Notes: generated by a model not told the origin, from the sequence alone. DNA of 64,000 nucleotides from Rhizomys pruinosus (GCA_009823505.1 VZQC01008059.1:1187975-1251974), one strand, 5' to 3'. Shown: positions 11,729 through 22,879, numbered from the stretch's first letter. A program made the numbers and translations.

Positions 11729-12666
11729 ATGACTTTGATGGAGAATATTTCAGATTTGACAGAATTTATTCTTGTGGGGTTAACAGATGCCACAGAGCTG
11801 CAAGTCCCTCTGTTTATAATCTTCACTCTCATTTACCTCATCACTCTGGTTGGGAACCTTGGGATGATCATGTTGATTCTGCTGGACTCCAGACTCCACA
11901 CTCCCATGTACTTTTTCCTCAGTAACCTCTCCCTGGTGGACTGTGTTTATTCCTCAGCTGTCACTCTCAAGGTACTGGAAATGTTTCTCACAGGGGATAA
12001 GTTTATATCCTACAATGGGTGTGCTGCCCAGATGTTCTTCTTTGCAGCCTTTGTCACTATTGAAAGTTTCCTCCTGTCCTCAATGGCCTTTGACCGCTAT
12101 GCTGCAGTGTGTAAAACCCTCCATTACACCACCACCATGACACCTGCAATGTGTGTCCTGCTCATTGCTGGTTCCTACATCAGTGGACTCTCACAATCCT
12201 CTACCCATGTTGCCCAAACTTTCCATCTCTCCTCTGTCATTCCAATGTGGTTAATCACTTCTTCTGTGACATTCCCCCACTGCTGGCTCTTTCTTGCTCT
12301 GATATCTACACAAATGAAATTGTGCTGTTCATGTTGGCGTCATTAAATGTTGCTTTGACTCTGCTGGTTATCATGAACTCTTATGTCTTTATTTTCATTG
12401 CTATCCTGAGGATGCGCTCAGCTGAGGGCCGGAAGAAGGCTTTCTCCACCTGTGCATCTCACCTCACTGCTGTCCCCATCTTCTATGGGACAATCATCTT
12501 CATGTACTTGCAGCTCAACTCCAGCCATTCCATGGATACTGACAAGCTGGCATCTGTGTTCTATACCATGGTCATCCCTATGCTGAACCCTCTGGTCTAC
12601 AGTCTAAGGAACAAGGAAGTCAAGAGTGCATTCAAGAAGGTTGCTGGGAAAGCAAGGGTTTCATAG
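11729..12666 (+). pseudogene. Or5b: Olfactory receptor, OR5B subfamily, near-complete with one frameshift
   Basis: Close paralogue of the receptor at 18388. Translation starts at 11729 or, by family usage, at 11738 (MENISDL). The frame runs through TM1-TM4 and then loses one T at about 12232: the intact paralogue has CTCTCCTTCTG where this copy has CTCTCCTCTG. The original frame then reads out-of-phase sequence to a stop at 12346. The rest of the receptor ([15 protein letters not shown]5, [22 protein letters not shown]) continues in the next frame to the stop at 12666. Restoring one base would give about 309 residues, the normal length. DRY is present. Other unusual residues are TLK where ORs nearly always have TPK after TM2, and KTLHY where KPLHY is usual. 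So this is either a young pseudogene or an intact gene hit by a one-base assembly error; the substitutions lean towards relaxed constraint. Confidence 0.85.
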
Positions 12667-12791
12667 GGCTTAGCCAATTAATTGGTAAATATTTGCAAAC
12701 CTTGTGATAAATTGTATCAATTTAAATATTTTAATTACAACTATCACTTGACATATTTCTCTGAACAGCTTTTTTATGTATGAAATCTTTT

Positions 12792-12968
12792 TTTACCCAG
12801 CTACATAACTTTATTATTCATTTTTTTATTTTATTTTAAGTTGGACTTTAGAGTACACATAGCATCAAAATAACATCGATTAAACTTGTGATACCCAAAA
12901 AAAAAACATTAAAATACAGTGATGCTTTAACATGGAAATTCCATTTTTTTCTCCAACTTGTATTGCAT

Positions 12969-13013
<45 letters not shown>

Positions 13014-13129
13014 ACAAACACATCACCTGAATTGGAGGATTTGATTGATGGTTGTTTGCCAAGGAGGAACTTTCAAGCACTTCCTTGGGGAAAACATGAC
13101 ATCTTTTGGTTAAAAAAAAAAAAAAGAAA
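12792..13129 (+). repeat. Unclassified poly(A)-tailed retroposon
   Basis: About 338 nt ending in a run of A. Flanked by ATGAAATCTTTT (12780-12791) and ATGAAACCTTTT (13130-13141). The paralogous site after the 18388 receptor is uninterrupted, so this is a clean filled/empty pair. Its first ~115 nt recur at 62087-62178. It contains a (CA)n at 12972-13008. I cannot assign a family. Confidence 0.65.
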
Positions 13130-13337
13130 ATGAAACCTTTTCTATTCATCCATTTTGATTGTGGCTAGGATAGATCTCTTTGGAGATATCTAATTACAGA
13201 AAAAGATATTTCCATGTTAAAAATCAAGATTGTAATCCTAGACAGTACAGAATCCTCCTCTGCATGACACTGCAGGTATTAAGTACTGTTGTATAAACAT
13301 TTTCTCTGAATTAAAACATTCCCCATTGAACCTCATG

Positions 13338-13442
13338 TTGTGTCACGTGCCTTTAATCTGAGCACTTGGAAGGCAGAAGTATGTCAGCCTGCAATGGTTT
13401 ATATAGTGAGTTACAGGCAATCATAGTGAATATCTGACTCAA
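13338..13442 (+). repeat. Old B1-like SINE
   Basis: GTGCCTTTAATCTGAGCACTT and GTGAGTTACAGGCAATC are degenerate B1 features; paralogue at 21170-21285. Confidence 0.5.
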
Positions 13443-13443
13443 G

Positions 13444-13486
<43 letters not shown>

Positions 13487-13503
13487 GTTTATATGTGTGT
13501 GTA
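13444..13503. repeat. (CA)n(TA)n(TG)n microsatellite
   Basis: Compound dinucleotide run. Confidence 0.9.
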
Positions 13504-13866
13504 TCCCTCTTTGGGAGTGTAACAAAACTTCCAAAACTAAAAGACTGTAGGATTTTAATAAAATATACCAGGTTCAGGAAATTCAGAAGGTTTTAAGATT
13601 CTCAAACACCACATCTCACAGCTGTAGAAAGAGTAAACAATTAATGGACAGAGAGGACTGTCTAAGTGAGCTCCCAAAAGTGGTTCATGGAGTTCCAGAT
13701 TTCTTTCTTTGAAATGGTCCCCCTTGCTGGCGAGGGTTTTCCAGGGGTGCAGCTGTCAGAGAGTCCCCCATACTCTTATAACATCCACCAGTAAACTACT
13801 GGGGATTGTCTGCCACTGAGTTTCTGTTTGGCTTGAATAAATATTTTCTCACAGCTCAGTAAAAGT

Positions 13867-13870
<4 letters not shown>

Positions 13871-13910
<40 letters not shown>
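13871..13910. repeat. (TA)n microsatellite
   Basis: Uninterrupted TA run near the right end of unit 1. Confidence 0.95.
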
Positions 13911-13913
<3 letters not shown>

Positions 13914-13920
13914 TATGCCA

Positions 13921-14647
13921 TTAATACTCAAGCTGTTTAGAATTTCAAAACGTCTCATATTCTTATACAGGACATAAAGCCATAGTTGGTCCCAGGGATG
14001 ACTTTGGGCAAAATTTGGCTATTGGTCTGGCCTAAATGCTATGAGGTCCTTTGGTACTAATGACTCTGATTTGGGTCTTGGGTCTGTGACTGGTCCTGAT
14101 TTTTTGCCAAGTGCTCAGCTTAGGTTTTCTCCACTACTGTAGTCACAGGGACTGGTTTTTGGTGTCAGACTAAATAGGGGCTCAGAGAGTTCATCTATAC
14201 TGTAGTCATGGAAAGGAATATACAAGCCAAGATTTCATTTCCCTAAAATATTTCTTCTTTGTTTCTCCTGGTATGTTGCTTTCAGAGGAGAATTAATTAT
14301 GTTAGAGCACTAATCAAATGACTTTCTTATGATTATAAGACAGTTATTGATATCTTTTCTAGCTATCTGTCTTTGAAATTCTTTAGAGGAATGAAGTTTA
14401 TTACTAGGAATGTGGTTTTGAAAAGACTGACAACAGGATATGTGATGAATCCCTGAGGAATAATTCTCCCACTTTCCAATATCCTGCACTATGTTGGGCT
14501 CACATGAGTAATTTAAACCCCAGTTCACATTGCCTCTCACTACTTCCTCTCATCAGATAGTGGAAGTTGGAAGATGAGCAATAGACTTCTATTGGATATT
14601 CATGGATAGAGATTCTCCCACAAGAGGATCAGGCATCTTGATACTTA
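13921..14647. other. Spacer between OR units, no gene recognised
   Basis: Contains a loosely repeated TTTGGG/GGTCTTGGG-rich stretch (13990-14200) but no coding frame or named element. Confidence 0.4.
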
Positions 14648-14943
14648 GTGTCTTTGCTGCCTAACCTGTCCATGGCACAGCTGATATGATTGATGACTGG
14701 AGTTTCTATCTTCTAAGCTTCAGTTCCCCAATATCCTAAATAGTACTTCCAGACAAAATGCAAACACTACCCTCTACTTTCTATAGAGAACACACAAAAG
14801 GGCAATGTGGGATCTGCAGCCTCTAGAGACAGCCACTCACCCACACTGATTCTCCTGAGACACATGCAACTTGCCATCTCTGTCTTGATATTCGCAAGAG
14901 CACATACCAGCATTCTGTTCCACAGCCAAGGTCCACAGGTGAT

Positions 14944-15052
14944 GAAGGGAACAGCAAGATGCTTTCCTAAATATGGGCATTGGGGCAATGCTCTGGACAT
15001 GACATCTCATATGCCTTAATTTTACTCCTATTTGTCTGCTCCTAGGACAAGA
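14944..15052 (+). promoter_or_regulatory. Candidate non-coding leader exon, OR 18.4 kb
   Basis: Paralogue of the 9234-9341 segment. It ends CTAGGACAAGA followed by GTAAGTAT, a near-consensus splice donor, about 3.3 kb before the coding-exon acceptor at 18367. Confidence 0.35.
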
Positions 15053-15329
15053 GTAAGTATTATAAAACATATAACCATAGCCAGTTAGAATTGTAAATGG
15101 CAATAGAATGTGCAAACACTTTTAATTTGTAAGGTAAACAGGTAATAAAATTAATGCTGAGTAAACTTCAACAGCTAGGCAGTAGATAAAGTTTCCTAGC
15201 CATCTTCTCATGCTGGGTTCCTTGCACTCCTTACTACCATACTGCTCCGTAGTAGTGAGATTTTCATGCCAAGGACCATCAGATGCAGAGGTGATGATTC
15301 TGCTCTACAGAAAGTCCACATTCCTAGTT

Positions 15330-15955
15330 TTTTTAAGAAAAAAACTACTTCTATTAATTCTTTGAGAATTCCACACAATGTATTTTAGTGACATTCAGAT
15401 CCCTCTTCCTCATATCCACCCCACCCTATTACACTTATCCAACCTTATGTCCTCCCTTGTTATTTTCTTTTTTTAACAGACTTATCCAGTCTAATTTATG
15501 TTCCCCAAATGCTCTGAGTGTCACAATCTTAAATTAACTAACTTTGCCAACAGCTATCAATTGCTAATAGTTCCTCAGCTACAGTTGATGCTTCCTGCAT
15601 ACCTCTGTTCAACATGCTGTGGTTTTTGTCTGGTTTGGACTTGCACAGGTTTTGTGGTGCTGATACAAACACTGTGAGTTCATATGTACAACTGGCCAGC
15701 ACTATGCAAACAAAATGGTTTCTTTGTGTTTATTTTGACTCTTTCAATCTCTCACGCCCCTTTTATACAATGACTCCTGAGCCTTCTTGTCAAGTATAGG
15801 TTTGATATAGGTTTCCCATTTGGGGCTGAACACTCTGCAGTCTCCTTTTCTTTGCACCTTGATCAGCCATGGGACAATATGTAAATCACCATCAGCTGCA
15901 AGTCAAAGCTTCTCTGGTGAGATTTATGAGATGCACTAACCTAATTTTCTTTTCT
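15330..15955 (-). repeat. Lx-type L1 3' UTR remnant
   Basis: Paralogue of 9605-10225, with TTTGAGAATTCCACACAATG and CAGACTTATCCAGTCTAATT at its left end. Confidence 0.65.
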
Positions 15956-16673
15956 TTAGAATTCTCTGTATAATTAGAAATGCTCATATTATAGCTCCAT
16001 TTTAAGTGCAGAATTTATAGGACATTCAATATCTATTTCACTATGCCAAATACTTCATAAATTTCCTTAGGAGCATCAATCATTGGCCATTAATACTGTG
16101 AACTGAAAAATAAATAATTTAGGAGCAGATAAGCTAGGTCATAGAAAACAAGGGCTCCCAATACTTGATTTAAAAATATTAGCATGTTTTATAATTTGGA
16201 ATAATTTACATATTTTTGTCACATAACTGCAGATAAAGTTTATGAGGGAAAGAAAGGGTAGTTTTCACCTTGGGTATTTTTTTAATCTGGCTGTATTATT
16301 TTTTGTCTTGAATATAAGACATCATTAATACAGAGAAATAACTATGCCCAAGATATTAAGTCAAAAGTATTTCTCACTTTGTGAGTCTCTTTTATGCTAT
16401 ATCCAGAGCTGCAGTCAGGTGTCACCTGCTCTACCATGGAAGTGGGTACAACTAAGAACACTATGAAATACAGATTGGTTAAGGGCACAGCATCCGTAGG
16501 GACAACAATAATAAATTTTTATTGTGCTCTAGTCCCCCCAAACAAAAATAAGGCATGCACTTGTGTGATGGTAGGAAATGGAAAATATCAACCTCCATGA
16601 AAAATGAGGACCATGACAGAAATAGAAAGAAGTTACAACTTTGTTCTTACTTCTTTAAAAAATTGGCTTGCAA

Positions 16674-16851
16674 GCCAGGTGTGGTGGCACAGGCCTTTAA
16701 CCCTAGCACTCGGGAGGCAGAGGCAGGCAGATCTTTGTGAGTTCTAGGCCAGCCTGGTCTACCAGGTGAGTTCCAGGACAGCTGGGGCTACAGGGTGACC
16801 CTGTCTCAAAAAAGACCAAAACATAAAATAAATAAAATAAAATAAAATAAA
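16674..16851 (+). repeat. B1 SINE with (TAAAA)n tail and target-site duplication
   Basis: GCCAGGTGTGGTGGCACAGG ... GTGACCCTGTCTCAAAAAA. AAATTGGCTTGCA precedes it and AAACTGGCTTGCA follows it at 16852-16864. Private to unit 2. Confidence 0.93.
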
Positions 16852-17553
16852 AAACTGGCTTGCATGAAAAATAGGGCAAGAAGCTTGAACCTCACGTAAG
16901 GAAACTGTGGCAAATGATGGCTACTGGGAGGGGTGGGGGCAGTCTCTTTCAAGCATGGGACTCTTGGAAGATCAACAAGGCTCCGGTAGATGGACTCAAA
17001 TTGAAGTACTTTTGGAAACATAACTTAGACTCTATAACCTTTCGTATATATGTAATAGAGTACATGGAATTTTCAAAGGAGCAATAAGGGGAGGTGGGAA
17101 TGGGAGAAGGCATTTAAATACCATTAAATTCTACTTTATGAGAATCACAAAACTTCAATTACAAAGAGAAAAAGAAAGAAAAGCTTTCTCTTTAGCTCCT
17201 GACATACTCAAATACATCAAGATAAGACTAAGAATGTGACGCATACAATCTTGTAGTTACCGATCTCAGTCAAGATTTTAGAAGAAAAAATACAATTAAG
17301 GACTTTTATAAATTAGAAAGGAAACACTTAGCAGTACTAGAAAAGCACACCCAAACGATGCAGAGCTAGAGCCAGTATGTGGAACTTGGTACAACATCAG
17401 AGATGGGAAAAGTGTGGAATAGGCTATCTCACTAATAAATAGCAAAACATCTCCACTAATTCCTGTTCTAACCTATGTGCTGAATGAATTTTGATGCACA
17501 ATATAGATGAATATGTTTGTTAATAGTTTCATGAAGAATAAAATACAGCTTTG

Positions 17554-17775
17554 GGGCTGAAGAGACAGCAGCAAGAGATCCCTTACTGAGGATCAGTTTC
17601 AATTCAGACACCTACTTGGTGGCAAAAACCCATCTGTAACTCTAGTTACAGGGGAATCAGACACCGTCTTCTGGCCTCTGCTGGCATTGTGTAAGATGGG
17701 TGCAATTATATATGCCAGGAATACTCTCATACTCACAGAACAATAAATAAAACATTTTTTTAAAAAAACAAAGTG
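17554..17775 (+). repeat. Diverged B2 SINE
   Basis: GGGGCTGAAGAGACAGCAGC, CTGTAACTCTAGTTACAGGG and CACCGTCTTCTGGCCTCTG with an A/T-rich tail. Confidence 0.75.
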
Positions 17776-17879
17776 CTCAAATGATAAAAAAAAAAAAGCC
17801 TAGCATAGAAGTGGGGAAATGTCAGCTGAGGAACTATTGGCAGCTAATCAATGCTGGGTGAGGAAGAGTAGAACATTTT

Positions 17880-18095
17880 AATAGAGTGATGTTAACTACA
17901 GGCTCCAATGGATGAACTCACACCAAGAAACACCTGCGGATGCAAACATGACTTAATAGACATCAACATACATGAGAGAATGCATTAAATTCTTTGAGGG
18001 ACTATGGTTTCGTTGAGGCATGGAATGGATGTCTAAATATGATTAAGATGCATTTCATGAAATATCCAAAAAGTCAATAAAATACACATTGTATG
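17880..18095 (+). repeat. Probable L1 3' terminus
   Basis: GGCTCCAATGGATGAACTCA ... GTCAATAAAATACACATT resembles 58340-58545. AATAAA near the end. Confidence 0.4.
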
Positions 18096-18345
18096 AAAAA
18101 AGACAGCCCAATATGGGTAACTGAAATAAATTAAATCATGTACTAGACAATCTATAGACTTACAATAAGAACCATCGGTGGAAGCAAAGACATTCCAGAG
18201 TCCATTTTACCATTCCTAGTAAATGATCCCATGCAGCCTGAACCTAGCAGCATTTAGGTCTGGTTTGCAAAGTGGATGGGAAAGCTGACACATGAGTAGG
18301 ATAACTTGTTCATACTTCAATTTCCATGGAGGAGTTCAACTGGTA

Positions 18346-18367
18346 TAATTTCTGTTTCTTGTCCTAG
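18346..18367 (+). promoter_or_regulatory. 3' splice acceptor of OR coding exon (18.4 kb locus)
   Basis: T/C-rich tract ending in CCTAG, with the coding-exon leader GTGCCTGTCATAATTCC following and the ATG 20 nt downstream. Homologous to the acceptor at 11708. Confidence 0.65.
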
Positions 18368-18387
18368 GTGCCTGTCATAATTCCTAA

Positions 18388-19344
18388 ATGACTTTGATGG
18401 AGAATATTTCAGAGGTGACAGAATTTATTCTTGCGGGGTTAACAGACACCAATGAGCTGCAAGTCCCTTTGTTTGTAATTTTCACTATTGTTTATTTGAT
18501 CACGCTGTTTGGGAACCTTGGAATGCTCTTTTTAATTCTGATGGACTCCAGACTCCACACTCCCATGTACTTTTTCCTCAGTAACCTCTCCCTAGTAGAC
18601 TGTGTTTATTCCACAGCTGTCACACCTAAAGTAATGGTGGGATTTCTCACAGGAAATAAGATCATAGTGTACGATGGGTGCGCTGCCCAGATGTTCTTCT
18701 TCGTAGCCTTTGCAGCTATTGGAAGTTATCTCTTGGCCTCAATGGCCTTTGATCGCCATGCAGCAGTGTGTAAACCCCTGCATTACACCACCACCATGAC
18801 ACCTGCAATGTGTGTCCTGCTTATTGCTGGTTCCTACATCAGTGGACTCTCACAATCCTCTGTCCATGTTGCCTTCACTTTCCATCTCTCCTTCTGTCAT
18901 TCCAATGTGGTTAATCACTTCTTCTGTGACATTCCCCCACTGCTGGCTCTTTCTTGCTCTGATATCTACACAAATGAAATTGTACTATTCGTGTCGGCAT
19001 CACTAAATGTTGCTCTGACTCTACTGGTTATCATGAACTCTTATGTCTTTATTTTCATTGCTATCCTGAGGATGAGCTCAGCTGAGGGCAGGAATAAAGC
19101 CTTCACCACCTGTGCATCTCACCTCACTGCTGTCTCCATCTTCTATGGGACGATCATCTTCATGTACTTGCAGCCCAGCTCCAGTCACTCCATGGACACT
19201 GACAAACTGGCCTCTGTGTTCTATACCATGGTCATCCCCATGCTGAACCCTCTGGTCTACAGTCTAAGGAACAAGGAAGTCAAGAGTGCATTCAAGAAGG
19301 TTGTTTGGAAAGCAAAGTTTTACCAGGGATTAGCCCATTATTAA
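18388..19344 (+). CDS. Or5b: Olfactory receptor, OR5B subfamily, intact single-exon coding region
   Basis: Class II odorant receptor: a seven-helix GPCR expected in the ciliary membrane of olfactory neurons, coupling to Golf. The frame is open for 318 codons from the first ATG, or 315 from the ATG at 18397. I prefer 18397 because it gives the usual OR5B start MEN; neither ATG has a strong Kozak context. Counting from 18397: N-glycosylation site N-I-S at residues 3-5, GN in TM1, [16 protein letters not shown] in TM2, TPK after TM2, [10 protein letters not shown] at the TM3 end, an [13 protein letters not shown] and LSCSD cysteine-bearing second extracellular loop, [10 protein letters not shown] at TM6 and [12 protein letters not shown] in TM7. 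These motifs and the length match OR5B receptors such as human OR5B2 as I remember them. The odd point is DRH in place of DRY (residues 119-121). A splice acceptor ends 20 nt upstream. The ligand and the exact orthologue cannot be set from sequence. Confidence 0.93.
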   Translation: MTLMENISEVTEFILAGLTDTNELQVPLFVIFTIVYLITLFGNLGMLFLILMDSRLHTPMYFFLSNLSLVDCVYSTAVTPKVMVGFLTGNKIIVYDGCAAQMFFFVAFAAIGSYLLASMAFDRHAAVCKPLHYTTTMTPAMCVLLIAGSYISGLSQSSVHVAFTFHLSFCHSNVVNHFFCDIPPLLALSCSDIYTNEIVLFVSASLNVALTLLVIMNSYVFIFIAILRMSSAEGRNKAFTTCASHLTAVSIFYGTIIFMYLQPSSSHSMDTDKLASVFYTMVIPMLNPLVYSLRNKEVKSAFKKVVWKAKFYQGLAHY

Positions 19345-19531
19345 ATATTTGCAAACCCAGTGAAGAAGGTGTATCATTACAAATAGTTTAATTACAACTA
19401 TTTCTTGAGTTAAATTTATCTGAACAAGTTTTTATGTATGAAATCTTTTCTATTTATCATTTTGGATTATGGCTAGTATAGATATCTTTGGACATATCTT
19501 ACTATAGAAAAAAGATATCTCTATTTTAATG

Positions 19532-21042
19532 TATGGTATTTATTGATGTTTTGTGTATTTCATACACCATTTCTCAGTTCAATTTAGACGTATTCCCCTT
19601 TCTCTGACCCCCACCCAACCTCAGTTCATGCATTCAGCCATACATGTCCTGTATCTTTCTCTCAGTCTTTTTAATGTTTTTCTCTGCAGAGGTTTATTGT
19701 TTGGGGCAGAATTTAACTGTATCAATCCCTTCTTTGACCCAGTCCTTATGTTGTTGTTGTTCCCTCCCATTTGTATTCCTCCAAAATATGCATTATAGAA
19801 ACATCATATATGTACCTGGATTATGTCCTCAAAGAATAAACTGTATGTTAATTCCAATGTATGTTACTCTAAAATATGAATACATACCTTCCACCCATAT
19901 ACAGTAATTATAATGTCTGAAAATAAGTGGCAAGTTAATTCTAGGGCCCATTTAGAGATTCACATTATAACAGCACAGCTGCTTTCAGATAAAAAGAAAT
20001 ATAACTACAACGTTGCTCAGCTTGCCTATCAACTGGAGGATTTGGTGCTAGCATCCACAAGTGAGGGAAAACATTCACCATTTTTTTTTTTTAGGACTGC
20101 ATTACTTCACTTCACGTAGCATAATGGCTTAGAGGTCCATCCATTTACCTGCAAAGTTCATGATGGCATCTTTCTTTTTTTATTTTTATTTTTTATCATT
20201 CTTGTATGTATATGAATGTACTGTCTGCATGTAGGTTGTGCACCCATGTCGTGCAATGCCACAGAGGTCAGAAGAGGGCGACGTCAGATTCCCGTGGAAC
20301 TGGAGTCAAAGACAATTCTCAGCCACCATGTGGGTGCTGGGGATCGAACCCGGGTCCTCTGCAAGAGCAGTTGGCACTCTTAACCAAAAAAANAAAAAAA
20401 AAAAAAAAAGAAGTTCAATGTCATCTTTCTTTACCACTCCATAGAACTCCATTATTTAGATGTACCACATTTTTGTTATCCACTTGTCAGTTGAGGGGCA
20501 TTTGGATTGGTTCCAGTTCTTCACTGTTGTGAAGAGGGATGCAGTAAACATATAAATACATGTGCCTTTGCAATAGAATGAGTCATGTGGATATATACCC
20601 AGGAGTGGTATGGCAGGGTCATGTGGTAGGCTTATTTTGAGCCTATTAAGGGTTTTCCACACTGCTTACCATAGTGGTTGTACAAGTTTACATTCCCACC
20701 AGCAGTGGATGAGTGCTTCCCCTTCCCCACAACCTCTCCAGCATTTGGTGTCTTTTGTTTTCTTGATCTAAGCCAGTCTTATTGGAGTGAGATGATATCA
20801 TAGAGTGTTTTTAATTTATATTTCTTTAATTATTAACAAGGTTGAACACTTTTTAAGATGTTTCTCAGCCATCCTCATTGCTGAAGTTTCTGTTCAGCTC
20901 TTTACTCCATCTTTTGAGTAAGTCATTTGTTTTCTTATTTGTTTTTTGAGTACTTTATATATTCTGGATGTTAATGTTCTGACAGTTGTTTCACTGGTGA
21001 ATGTTTCCTCCCACTCTGAAGATGCTATCTTTCCTCCATTGA
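19532..21042 (-). repeat. L1 3' half inserted downstream of the intact OR, interrupted by a B2
   Basis: Antisense 3' UTR and ORF2 end at 19532-20175, then more ORF2 from 20417 to 21042 (GATGAGTGCTTCCCC, CCATCTTTTGAGTAAGTC). AAAGATATCTCTATTTTAA before and AAAGATATTTCCATTTAAA after form the target-site duplication. At the 11.7 kb locus the matching site is empty (AAAGATATTTCCATGTT at about 13202). Confidence 0.85.
20177..20409 (-). repeat. B2 SINE in the L1, with an A-run and one N
   Basis: Antisense B2 from T-rich start to CACTCTTAACC. The expected end (GCTAGGCCATCTC...) is replaced by an A-run with an N at 20393. Flanked by ATGGCATCTTTCT and ATGTCATCTTTCT, the same site as the B2 at 3839. 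Confidence 0.85.
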
Positions 21043-21169
21043 GCAAAGATATTTCCATTTAAAAAAATCAAAATTATAACGCTGGATAGTACAGAACACA
21101 TTGTACTACACTTAAGGTTCTATTGTATAAACTTTTTGTCTGAATTAAAACATTTCTCCTTGAGCCTGT

Positions 21170-21285
21170 GTGTTGTTACATCCCAGCACTTGAAAGGCAA
21201 AGGCAAATCATTCTGGGATGGTTTATATAGTGAGTTAGAGGTAACTCGAGACTATAGAGTGAGCACCTGTCTCCAAAAAAAATGC
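21170..21285 (+). repeat. Old B1-like SINE
   Basis: Paralogue of 13338-13442 with an A-run at its end. Confidence 0.5.
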
Positions 21286-21759
21286 CTCTTTGAGAGAGGA
21301 ACCATATTTTAAGACTGGGAAAGAAACAAAGCTTCCAAAACTCAAAGACTTAAAGACTCCCAGATATTAATAATATTTAAAATGTTTAGGAAGCTCAGAA
21401 AGTTACAAGATTTTCCAAGTCATGGCCTCACAGTTACAGAAAAAGTAAACAATTAATTGAACCATGACTATCAAACTGAGTACTTACAATTTGTTCATGG
21501 ATTTCCAGCTTTCTTTTCCGATATGTTTACCCATTCTGGGGAGGGCTTTTCCTCCTTATTCTTATGACAACCACCAATAAATACTTTGTCTCAGCAAGAA
21601 AGACTGGGATGATCTGCCATTGAGGTTCAGTTTGGATTGAGTAGCTATATCCACACAGCTTTTCAAAAGTCATACAGGTGATTTAATAGTAAACTTTGTA
21701 TGTATATGAAAACAATTTTAATCTAAATTCTTAAAGTTTAAAAGCATTCTATGATTCTT

Positions 21760-22293
21760 TTTTTTTTATTTTTTATTGATGCTTTCTGTATTTCATACAT
21801 CATTTTCCAATTCAGTTCAGGCATATATCCCCTTCCCTTCCCCCCACCCCACCCCTACCCATTCTGCTCATGCATTCTGCCATAAGTTTTCTGCATCTTT
21901 CTCTGCTTTTTTGATTTGTTTTGTTTTCATTTTTTAACAATAAGTGATAATTTGTGAGTACAAGCATCCTTCATGTAAAACCAATTTGCAAGCAGTTGTG
22001 CCCAAACCCACACAGCTCATGGGTCACACCATCCAGCAGGGGGGGCTTGTATGCTCAATAAAGTTGATCAAATGAATGTCCAGTCTATATTGTTGTAGTT
22101 TCACCATTCACCCCAATCGCAGCCCTTACATTCTACCACGCCCCCTCTTCCGCAGATTGTTCCCTAGGCTTAGAAAAGGGGCACAGGTGGATGAGAAGCA
22201 AAACAGTCTACTTTCTCTGGAGCTGATGTCTTGGTCTCTAGTCAATTCTGGCTGTTTTCTTTCATGGGCTGCCAGCTTGTCCAGGCATAACCT
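21760..22293 (-). repeat. L1 (Lx-like) 3' UTR, cut at the duplication border
   Basis: T-run, C-rich tract, TTACATTCTACCACGCCCCC, TTGTTCCCTAGGCTTAG. It stops at CATAACCTTTC where relatives read on as GATCCTACTAATG, and is joined to the start of duplication copy 1. Confidence 0.85.
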
Positions 22294-22861
22294 TTCCCCT
22301 AGGGCAGTAAACCCATCATTACCTGTCTTCAGATAACAAGGACAAGTTGGGGGCTTTTGATAGGGCTCAGTGGTGGAATACTCACCTAACAAGCACAAGG
22401 TCAAGTTAAACCCTCAAGAAACCCTACAGCAAACAAGGATGAAATACAGGAACAAGTTGGTGAAGGCGCTGTCATAGGAAATGCACTGACACGTTTTGTC
22501 TACATTGAATCCCAAGAATAACCACATCTTCCTGCACTGGGCTTTCTGCTGATTAAGCTTTCAATGGACATTTCAAACCAATGTCCCTGTGGTACACTAG
22601 AGGTAAAATAAAGTGTGCTATGTGTGCTATTATGATAAAGAATATCATATACCAGCAAGCTGAAATGCCCCCCCTAATTATAACATGCACAGATTTTAGC
22701 AGCTGTCCTCAGCAAAACACTTCCAGTGCCCATCTGTATCTTACTCAACCTGTACCTACCCAGCATTCTGTTCAGGTTCCTAGACAGGACACCTACTAAT
22801 GATTACGAGATCTTGATCATGTTTCAAATCTCATGGTGGTATTCAAATAGCATAGTTTTTC

Positions 22862-22879
22862 ATTTCCTCTCTTGTCTAG
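22862..22879 (+). promoter_or_regulatory. 3' splice acceptor remnant before truncated OR, copy 1
   Basis: TTTCCTCTCTTGTCTAG, homologous to the other OR acceptors; the leader after it has lost bases compared with copy 2. Confidence 0.5.

Larger units (their letters stand above)
8950..13920 (+). repeat. Tandem OR duplication unit 1
   Basis: Similarity to unit 2 (14648-21720) runs from the CTAACCTGTC motif through the upstream exon candidate, an Lx remnant, the OR and about 1.2 kb beyond, including an old B1-like element. Divergence is moderate, so the duplication is not recent. Unit 1 has a private poly(A) retroposon at about 12.79 kb and lacks the L1 that unit 2 has at 19.53 kb. Confidence 0.75.
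14648..21720 (+). repeat. Tandem OR duplication unit 2
   Basis: Counterpart of 8950-13920 in the same order and orientation. It is longer mainly because of an L1 plus B2 insertion at 19.53-21.04 kb, a B1 at 16.67 kb and a B2 at 17.55 kb. Confidence 0.75.

Noticed and set aside
12880..13149. Frames with CVCVCV or THTHTH runs near the OR
   Set aside because: Translation of a (CA)n inside a retroposon.
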